From Mesodorylaimus sp. YZB2_4 (lineage: Eukaryota > Nematoda > Enoplea > Dorylaimida > Dorylaimidae), in contig JASANH010001652.1 in assembly GCA_030248295.1 (NCBI GenBank), positions 62,001-126,000 of the forward strand: a DNA stretch of 64,000 bases, written 5' to 3'. Positions 58,201 through 64,000 of the stretch are shown piece after piece; the first letter of the stretch is position 1, and every line of letters begins with the position of its first letter. The notes below the pieces were generated by a model. It did no database searches. It was given only the letters and a program-made list of their open reading frames with translations, and was not told where the DNA came from. Position numbers and translations under genes: made by a program.

Positions 58201-59742
58201 ATTCCATTTGTTTAATTCCGTTTTTTGCCAGTATGTCGCATTATACGTTTGTGTTTACAGTTTGCACTCTGCACCGAGCATCACCCACTTTCCCCACCTT
58301 TTCTTTGTCATTTTTGCTAGTAATGACTTTTCTAGTGCTTTATTGGCGAGTGTACCTCATGCTCTGCTTTACTGTCGGCGTCAGGATAGTAATGCTCTGG
58401 GGAATGAATATGCACGTGTCCTTTATTAGGTTCCTGAAACTGGCACTCCTGCTGGATCACCCTCGGATCTATGGCAGTGCACGACCAAGCCATAGGGTGT
58501 GAAACTGAGTTGCTGGTAGATGGGCCCTGGGTTCTGATTTTCGGAAATTAGTTCCCTTTTGTGTCATGTGTGTATTTCGTGTTAAGTGACTGATTTTTGC
58601 ACTTTGGTAGGATGCGTTGTGTTTCGTCTATTTTTGGGTGAGACCCTGTGCCAGGGTTCCCGCAGATCCATCACCCCGGACAGTGGAAGTCCGTCTCCAT
58701 CGGCGAGGTAGTAATGTAAGGGGGAATGAAGATCAAGTTATGCAAATGAGAGTGACCTCGTCTGATGTTAGGCCTGTTCGGTATCATTCGCTGATTGCTG
58801 TGTTTGGAACTGGTCTCCCTTGTCTGATATGTGTTATTTGTTTGTTTTGTGCCGGTACTTTTTTACCCTTGGGTTGATGCTCGTCTGACTAATCAGTGTT
58901 CATGCCTGTGCGTACTCGGTGCGGTCGAGTAGTAAACCTTTTCTGCGAGACAAGTAGTCTTACAATACGACTGTCTACCAAAAACACACTTTTGTCAGAC
59001 ATTTGTATGGTCGGGCGGTTTAATTTGCAGGATGACACCGGGTACCGAAAACAAGGTGTACCCTGCAAATGGCCCCAGGAGCCCACCTGGTATTGCATTC
59101 ATAGAGTGGGACTCGAGGGTGAGCCATGGGTGGGGCCAACACGCCAGACTAATGCTGCAAGTCACTTAATTACGGCTAGTGTGTCGCTCAGTAGCGTTGA
59201 AGCCAATACTTCCTTTCAAGACAAATTATGTAGTGCACTTGGAAAACTGATAAGGGCTCACATACCTTGAAAAACGGGGTCAGTGTTTCCACGAAAATGG
59301 CAATATCGTAGAAAATATCAGCAGCCAACCTCCATTTTTTGGAATCACAATCGAAATGCGATCCTTTGGCCCAAGCGAAGGCGATGCGGCCCACCATACC
59401 AGCCCCGTCCTTCAACAACCAAGTCAAGGTGGCCGCCAATGCCGTGGCCGACTGGTCACCCACTCCCACGCTCTTCATGACAGCTTCGGTGGCCAGTGTG
59501 CTGGTCAAGCTGCTACAGAATGCCTGCAGTGTGTCGTAGCATTGGTATTCGAAGTAGTCATCCGTAACACTGTCCGGGTAACCTTGGGGGAGGAAGACAT
59601 TGCGGAATAATGTTCGCAATGAAAACCATTGCGACTTGTGATCACTGTTCTGAATTTCGGATAATTGATCGGAACCTGCTTGGAGACGATACGCAGATTG
59701 CCTTTCCGACCCGTAGTACTCGACGATCAGATCGTGCGACAT
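52255..59742 (-). CDS. RUSF1: RUS family member 1, copy A (intron interrupted by an LTR element)
   Basis: Minus-strand exons 59266-59742, 52839-53524 and 52255-52408 join in frame to 438 aa; human RUSF1 (C16orf58) has 468. RUS proteins (DUF647) were first known from plant root UVB sensitivity; the animal member is a conserved, probably membrane-associated protein of unclear role. Signatures: VFLPQGYPDSV, DGAGMVGRIAFAWAKGS, DCDSKKWRLAADI, GGATRAALTQHQARRNNLAD, VSAKDGSQETLVNL, NYRAVRSLRMDTVNENR and the C-terminal LLYCDEWRYS. Hydrophobic segments near VLVWTLFFVLTCLHLF may span membrane. An acceptor (ACTTTCAG) sits 7 bp before the ATG, so a 5' leader exon or trans-spliced leader is likely. Intron 1 is 5.7 kb because it contains the LTR retrotransposon and repeat B; the coding exons are undamaged. 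Confidence 0.95.
53640..53968 (+). repeat. Dispersed repeat family B, copy 2, with G-rich run
   Basis: Direct homologue of 20080-20415 from about 53690 to 53955. It is preceded by a G-rich tract (53656-53692, runs of up to nine G) that could form G-quadruplexes on the plus strand. The LTR element begins immediately afterwards. Confidence 0.75.
53969..54218 (+). repeat. 5' LTR
   Basis: 250 bp, TG...CA ends. It is nearly identical to 58715-58964; one visible difference is GTACACTTTTACCC against GTACTTTTTTACCC. Confidence 0.93.
54220..54236 (+). other. Putative primer-binding site
   Basis: TGGTTCCCATTGCCGG begins one base inside the 5' LTR. TGG is the complement of a tRNA CCA end, as expected for a tRNA primer site. 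I could not assign the tRNA. Confidence 0.5.
54350..55111 (+). CDS. Retrotransposon ORF1: coiled-coil protein
   Basis: A 253-aa open frame starting 131 bp after the 5' LTR. Residues about 45-130 form a strong coiled coil (SVEQAKQLRQEVSESCERAV; LESQLQALQAELAKLKAEQ), flanked by Pro-rich acidic ends. It has no capsid or zinc-knuckle motif, so it is an extra protein or the N-terminal part of a split gag. The following gag-like frame is +1-related and starts 143 bp later. A possible short intron (donor TACAG|GTGGGG near 55154, acceptor GATGTCAG near 55198) lies between them. Confidence 0.7.
   Translation: MADQPPNADQVTDESPVEESTVQITAVDPPPDERDRLPPAARRQLISVEQAKQLRQEVSESCERAVAAVVEADSARRHAESIRSAIERREQQWAEERTKVAQDRLRSAMLESQLQALQAELAKLKAEQSKQPDVRPSAQGGHQPSTEVIPVCPAYARSNPDPRANDPPQSQERFDPLDVTPVKIVTSDWFSWSQFEWYDSLRFWRNVLRSLVPQAPPEPGNEDDVDALRQAVSSAALARAQSDLDHTLAQKPI
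55254..57728 (+). CDS. Retrotransposon ORF2: gag capsid, zinc knuckle, protease
   Basis: An 824-aa frame. Residues about 75-110 hold a coiled coil. Residues about 240-410 look like a retrotransposon gag capsid (PPLDEWLLDYQLRMKMFQAQ, FYLGDNASRWMRRYLD, FRETKLLPNEKFSEYADRLE). Near residue 505 is a CX2CX4HX4C knuckle (CSDCHAVGHVPAHC). Near residue 608 is the pepsin-like protease motif IDTGAQVSVMSS, and about 90 residues later GQDIGS, the usual downstream flap/helix region. The frame stops 986 bp before the 3' LTR without polymerase domains. Such an element would need enzymes in trans from a full-length relative. Confidence 0.88.
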   Translation: MGPANGQTAESRDPVELKARRCCQSTGPSSSTGLQPQQRHVQFTDPPVQGQIIVPPPPPADDLSQVPRETLIEWCQAQDNELSLASYEITDMQRQNKDHIATIQRLQQELDQTRRNPPQPIDPPKPTPVQVTPTVPTASSNSLPDLQAMIKETMQATIAPALSDLAKAISSSVTNLAVPATVAPTGNNIDQSIESIDLATYERRRAHNANAPPPGQLQHAQQNALAGSRIQVALDKGKAPQLNIKPYTGSPDSPPLDEWLLDYQLRMKMFQAQSDHELITVLPFYLGDNASRWMRRYLDKYPDRRAIKWPQLVKDMCAHFQLQDEPYLLAAFRETKLLPNEKFSEYADRLEQAAQKAFPTANQDQLRWLLIEQFQGNMPAPLAALIQDLYVDNTQRPTFEENKLQAMKWQLRNSTAPKPSNWDSPSSASTASMPTTSASVKLASVTQNYGQQSNQFRTNNQSCQSQHVRPPRRIGDRVYRCPITRYQYDTTISIPPPADVATRKCSDCHAVGHVPAHCPSRPPCTAPGHGPFRCPFLNAQDVAAVQNGNPCIQQQAPSTSALFYNNVVDQPSSQGNVFSCHAGNFPPFQKQPSPEIVIGIDGRQVQVTIDTGAQVSVMSSKTYNDIHPYWNGQCMQPSSLLITRLDNSVVQILGIQYVHLTFGTTTILHPVAILNDPAGTITVLIGQDIGSVYKHTLCESSQTVTYNNGALAGVKIPYVSRSSQLDNSESQILMPIVSSPIDYESAQVSRLVCAQFRSNPTPGVQSGEVVKKSASTFTRHANRIFVQSAAVAPKASPCLTQPQSVVLTTKYALRLRAVLTSSGH
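58715..58964 (+). repeat. 3' LTR
   Basis: 250 bp, near-identical to the 5' LTR. It is followed by ATAC, which matches the four bases preceding the 5' LTR. The bases just upstream (GGCGAGGTAGTAA) form only a weak polypurine tract. Confidence 0.93.
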
Positions 59743-61354
59743 TCCGATTCTGAAAGTGGTGATAAGGTGTCAATGACAGATATGAGGCCAGACATACAGT
59801 ATACTGCAACCCTCCGTGAAGAGCACTCTAATAACAGCATGCCGGTAAGACTTCTGACAAGAAGTTCTGATGCATCGCACACATCAACCACGCACCAGTC
59901 AACACAGTTTTATTTGTGAGCACTCCCAACAGTAGCGCGGGTATGAACCACTGTGATGCCATGGTTCATCTAGCTGTATTGCCTCGGTTGTGACAGTCTG
60001 GTTCGACCCCTTCCGATCGTAAAACCACAAATGGCCAATCGCGTGTGGAAGTCAGAAGATGGCATGTCATACCGGCGGACTATTGAAGGAAACAGGCTGA
60101 TCTACGACGGTGTTATTCTCGCCGCCAGTGGCCATCTGCTGGTCAACGGACTGTAGACTAACGTTATTCAGCGGACACCGCGAGAATTCGCATGGCGCAT
60201 GATTGTCATTAGCGCAGCATGGCCAAGGATGAGTGCTGTAGAAGATATGCACAGCGTGGAGGAACACATCAAAGTCAAAATATGTACCTCTGCGATACAT
60301 ACTATCAAAAGCTGGCCTAGGAAAGGTCATAGCAGTAAGCAACAAATCTACGCACGCCATTCCAATCTCCCACCACCATGTGCCAGCACCAGCATGACTC
60401 TGGCCATTTGGCAGGCAAACTGTCGCACAGAAAGGTCGATGCAATCGCTGGCTGACTAATAGCACCATTCGGAATCCTCAACTTCAAATGGCAGACTTAG
60501 GCAGAACATGTCGCCTCGCCTTCTGTTCCACCTCCAGTCAGTGTTGTCTGCTAGGCACCACTGCCCCTTTGATGCGTGGGGACCAGACTCCCTATAACAA
60601 GTGTGCGCAAATATAATCCACACACTAACGCTGTTTTTCCAGCTGTGCTAACGCAATACGCATCCTCCCCACCGTGCATCGACTCTTTTATACACAGAGT
60701 CCAGCATGTTGTGTGAGGCGTGGATACACTAGAGAGTATAGTGTATCCATGATTTGAGACGAGCAAGCTTCAACAGTGTACCCAGAGTCGAGCCATGCGT
60801 ACACAGCGCGACCATTCTGCCATCGAAATCTACTGTTACTGACACAGTTACCATTTTATTGCAGCAAAAAATCGCCGCAGCAGTCCGGCTCTCCTAAGGA
60901 CATCTTATTGCATGTACTCCTTTTCTTCTGCAAAGAGACTTGAACCAAGTTGCCAAAAATGAAAAGCCATGTCAGAGAACTCCTCGATGGGCCGAAGAGC
61001 CTTCACTAAGTTGTGGCGAGCCCACATCCAGCAGAATAAATACTGGCCCATTGATCAGTGGACGTTTCTTATGCTAAGACCTATTCAGTAGAATCAGCCA
61101 ATTGTTTTACAGTCCACAACATGGTGATTCGCTGACGAACGAGATCAGGTCACAAAAGAATGGCTTGCGATGTCTGTAGACCAGTCTTTATCAGTTATGA
61201 CATCACGAAGACATGTACTGACAGTTTCTGCCTCGTTTTAATAAGCATGGTAAGTCAATTAGCTCAACATAAGGCTCCTTCAACACATATTCATCAACCC
61301 AAACCAGATAACCGAAGGAAATCCAAAAAGCAATAATCCGAGACGACCCCAACT
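59743..61354. other. Spacer between the two RUSF1 genes
   Basis: 1.6 kb. The first 180 bp (59743-59920) resemble 62970-63160 upstream of RUSF1 copy B (shared AGACTTCTG..AGAAGTTC..GA and ATCAACCA words), so they belong to the duplicated block. A tRNA-like piece with B box GGTTCGACCCC at 60000-60010 and an A-box-like TGGTTCATCTAG at 59962-59973 is present. An 11-bp hairpin (TGGATACACTA / TAGTGTATCCA) is at 60721-60749. A 133-codon minus-strand frame at 60067-60468 has no recognised homology. Confidence 0.5.
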
Positions 61355-62969
61355 TCAGTAGCCTTTCTCCAGGGAGTACCTCCACTCGTCGCAGTACAGG
61401 AGTGTGTGCGTGACCACCCAGCCGTGTTGTCGCAACTTCTCCAAAAACGATGGGAACGCGCGATCCAGAATGTCGAGACTTGATTCGACCAGATTTTTTT
61501 CGTAGATTCTACAAAAGAGCGTTAGCGGAATGGACTAGCGTGCACCCGCCTGATTCCACGGGTGACATTTCTCAGAGGGGACTAGGCCCAAGGGATTATA
61601 GGAGTAGCCCTCCTAGCTCTGCCCATTCTAGAATAGAAGACAGAAGCAGGCAATCTCTCTCAACTTTGTTGGTCTCTTACTTGGTGTAACCTTCCTTGAT
61701 CAGTTCCATTCGTATCAACTCGGCGTGGAAGACGGCCCTCATTTGGTCCACGGCCGACGCCTCAGCTCGCAATGCCACCTTGATCACAAAGGACTTCTTG
61801 GCCACTCCACCCACCAAGCTTCGCCACCATTGCCGAGGGCGATCCCAAATCGATCGCTCGATTTCCACTCCGATTTGATATTTCCCATGACGATCGCGAG
61901 CCTGATCAAAAGTCGATATGTCTCCGAGTCGGCATCCAACCTCCAGTCGACACTGACCACCACAATCGAACCAGGTCAACAGCGGCTCGGCCCGATTCAC
62001 TTCGCGAATGGACATGGAACCGTCGTTGAAAAAGTTCGTGATCAAAATTCGATACCGATTCTCGTTGACAGTGTCCATGCGCAGTGATCGGACGGCTCGG
62101 TAATTGCAGAACAGATGGAGGCAGGTCAGGATGAAGAACAAGGTCCAGACCAGGGTCGTTTTTCCCGAGACCATTGGCATCAGCAAGAAGCTGCATATCA
62201 GGGCGGACAGATTGACCAAGGTCTCCTGACTACCGTCCTTGGCCGACACATCAGCGAGGTTGTTCCGGCGGGCTTGGTGCTGGGTAAGAGCTGCCCGGGT
62301 GGCCCCACCAGCCACACCCACGATCGAACGGCACACGCTCGAGAAACAAACCATGTAAATAAATAATGGCTAAAACAAAAAATTGGGTCATTCCTGCAAC
62401 TCGCGTTCGCAGTGGTACCAGCCCCAGCAAGCACCTAGCTCGGTTTCTTCTGCAAGTTGCACATTCCCCGTCCCTGCTCTACTTTCTCTTACCTTAAAAT
62501 AAGGAGTCAAAATGTCCATGAAGATCGCTGTGTCATTCAAAATATCAGCAGCCAGCCTCCATTTCTTCGAATCACAATCTAGTTTCGATCCTTTGGCCCA
62601 AGCGAAGGCGATGCGGCCCACCATGCCGGCCCCGTCCTTCAACAACCAAGTCAAGGTGGCCGCCAATGCTGTGGCCGACTGGTCACCCACCCCGACGCTC
62701 TTCAGCACAGCTTCGGTGGCCAGAGTGCCGGTCAAGCTGCTGCAGAATGCCTGCAATGTGTCCCAACATTGGTACTCTAGATAGTCTTCAGTGACGCTGT
62801 CGGGGTAGCCCTGGGGAAGGAAGACGTCACGAAAAAATGCCCGCAATGAAAACCGTTTGAGCGCCTGGTCGTGCTTCTGAATTTCGGATAATCGATTGGA
62901 GCCAGCTTGGAAACGATACGTGGACTGCTTGTCCGACCCGTAATACTCGACGATCAGATCGTGCGACAT
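61355..62969 (-). CDS. RUSF1: RUS family member 1, copy B
   Basis: Minus-strand exons 62493-62969, 61681-62369 and 61355-61508 join to 439 aa, with the same intron positions and phases as copy A. All family signatures are intact (VFLPQGYPDSV, GGATRAALTQHQARRNNLAD, VSAKDGSQETLVNL, LLYCDEWRYSLEKGY). Introns are 123 and 172 bp, so this copy shows the compact ancestral structure. Compared with copy A, exon 1 is about 81% and exon 2 about 94% identical at the protein level by my count. An acceptor (CCTTTTCAG) sits 7 bp before the ATG, as in copy A. It lies 268 bp downstream of FCSK on the same strand. Confidence 0.95.
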
Positions 62970-63151
62970 GACGATTCTGAAAAGGCGATAAGCTATCAGT
63001 GACACACTGGAGCTTAACTATCGCACGCTGCAATCGCGTGACATCCACGCAATCGCGACCGCCACCTGATAACACTGGATGATAAGACTTCTGGTGAGAA
63101 GTTCCGACTAGCAGCTTCATACAAATCAACCAAACAGCAACACTTTAAAAT

Positions 63152-63157
63152 TTTATT
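63152..63157 (-). other. Polyadenylation signal, FCSK
   Basis: On the minus strand AATAAA lies about 80 bp after the FCSK stop. A similar hexamer at 59908-59913 upstream of RUSF1 copy A suggests that the end of FCSK's 3' UTR was included in the duplication. Confidence 0.5.
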
Positions 63158-63237
63158 GAAGAAATATTGTGACCATATCCTGAAAGGATCAGATAAGTAG
63201 ACAGCTGATGTGGTCACCGCCACCGCAATACCTTAAA

Positions 63238-64000
63238 TTAAGATGCACCCCTGATTTGCATTGTCTCACTTTGCAATAGACTGTGATCCACTCGCACTGT
63301 ATGGACACTCATTCCCGAACTCTGCCCGCCCTCCTCCGCCACCACTCCCTCAATATCCACCTTGCTATCTGGCCGTGTGGTCATCAAATACAAGAATCCA
63401 CCCCCACCAGCGCCGGCCAGCCATCCGGCCTGAATAAGGCCCCTGCCATACAGCTTCTCTAACAACCGAGTGACGCGTTCTGGTTCACTTCCTCCACCAG
63501 CCATCAGTTTCTTCTGTTCCCAGTACTTCCGAGCGCACGAAGCAGCTGTTGGCCAGTCGCCTTGAGCAAAGGCTACCTTGGCTTGTTCGGCGTTGGTGAC
63601 CAGGTCGCCCACAGTACGCACGATCTCGGGCTTACGGGCGTACCAGCTACGGACCACTTCCTGAAACAAGGGTTGGCTACAGCACCGACAGACCAGTCGA
63701 CAGAAAAGACGATGCGGCTGCTAGATATCCGCAGGGGTCACTGTTTCGTGAGTCAGATGAACATGGGAAACCTTATGCCATTCTTGTCTGATCCAGACCT
63801 CAACCCAAATCAGAACCAAGAAAAACCCAATCTAAGTTTAGATTGCCCTCAATCAAGTCCTTGCTTACCTGCAGCAAATTCTTAGCCAGCCTAGTCTTCC
63901 CAGTGTACACCACCAATAAGTGCTGATTCAACCACGCCTGCTGCTCCTCGGCTAAAGGCACAGGTTCCACAGTCAGCCTTGGTCGACCGCATGCGTGAGT
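63238..64000 (-). CDS. FCSK: L-fucose kinase, C-terminal part (runs off the window)
   Basis: Minus-strand exons 63870-64000 (partial) and 63238-63660 join in frame to about 184 residues of the C-terminus. FCSK phosphorylates L-fucose to fucose-1-phosphate in the salvage route to GDP-fucose. It is recognised by LLVVYTGKTRLAKNLLQ, EVVRSWYARKPEIV, CARKYWEQKKLMAGG and the GHMP-kinase glycine motif LAGAGGGGFLYLM, all in the order seen in vertebrate FCSK. The upstream exon is open to the window edge (GRPRLTVEPVPLAEEQQAWL), so the ATP-binding GHMP motifs 1 and 2 and the N-terminal nucleotidyl-type domain lie outside. The intron is 209 bp. Confidence 0.93.

Larger units (their letters stand above)
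53969..58964 (+). mobile_element. LTR retrotransposon, gag-protease only (non-autonomous)
   Basis: A 4996-bp element bounded by near-identical 250-bp direct repeats that begin TGTAAGGGGG and end GTCTTACA, with ATAC on both outer flanks as a 4-bp target duplication. It encodes a small coiled-coil ORF and a gag-like ORF with a CCHC zinc knuckle and an aspartic protease motif. No reverse transcriptase, RNase H or integrase is present, and 57729-58714 is non-coding. The domain order and target-site length suit a Ty3/gypsy-type derivative. The LTRs differ at very few positions, implying recent insertion. It lies antisense within RUSF1 copy A intron 1. Confidence 0.93.

Noticed and set aside
53969..58964. 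A full autonomous retrotransposon or endogenous retrovirus with envelope
   Set aside because: No reverse transcriptase, integrase or envelope-like sequence is present between the protease and the 3' LTR in any frame.
60067..60468. 133-codon minus-strand frame between the RUSF1 copies
   Set aside because: No family resemblance, no splice partners and composition typical of chance.
1..64000. CRISPR arrays, operons, ribosome binding sites or other prokaryotic features
   Set aside because: The window is eukaryotic with spliced genes; tandem repeats present are minisatellites without a repeat-spacer pattern.

Overview
This is eukaryotic, animal-type nuclear DNA. Nearly every gene is split by short GT-AG introns (many of 45-70 bp), and a few long introns are filled with mobile elements. 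Spliced models that stay in frame give proteins close in length to animal orthologues: QPRT 299 aa, NIPSNAP 288, MTRR 684, ST13/Hip 395, cyclin Y 359, PITHD1 212, RUSF1 438 and 439. A membrane protein with two NIDO domains that resembles nematode DEX-1 points to a small-genome invertebrate, perhaps an ecdysozoan, but I cannot place the species. There are no prokaryotic features.

Layout. 1-920 holds inverted repeats of a mobile element. 2384-4694 is an orphan coiled-coil-like gene. 5031-7389 is QPRT (NAD synthesis). 7658-9639 is NIPSNAP, convergent with a CCDC92-like gene on the minus strand (9936-12333). 13507-14685 is a single-exon protein with a possible doublecortin-like domain. About 15946-17783 encodes a charged nuclear-type protein ending in a Psq-like helix-turn-helix. 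18099-25282 is methionine synthase reductase. 25708-28914 is ST13/Hip. 29697-40071 is a 17-exon DEX-1-like adhesion protein. 41263-44541 is cyclin Y. 45200-46453 is PITHD1. 47506-51560 is a divergent receptor tyrosine kinase. On the minus strand are two tandem RUSF1 genes (52255-59742 and 61355-62969), followed by the 3' end of L-fucose kinase (63238 to the window edge). A complete-looking 5.0-kb LTR retrotransposon (53969-58964) sits in the first intron of the downstream RUSF1 copy.

The genes do not form one pathway; they are mostly conserved housekeeping genes in arbitrary order. The accessory interest lies in the introns and duplications. MTRR intron 2 carries an inverted, about 96% identical copy of MTRR's own exon 4. 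A DEX-1-like intron holds four perfect GATA-factor sites. The receptor kinase mRNA appears to carry a perfect 18-bp hairpin in its 3' UTR. The LTR element encodes gag and protease but no polymerase. Several dispersed repeat families (tRNA-like SINEs, TIR elements, unclassified repeats) occur two or more times in the window.
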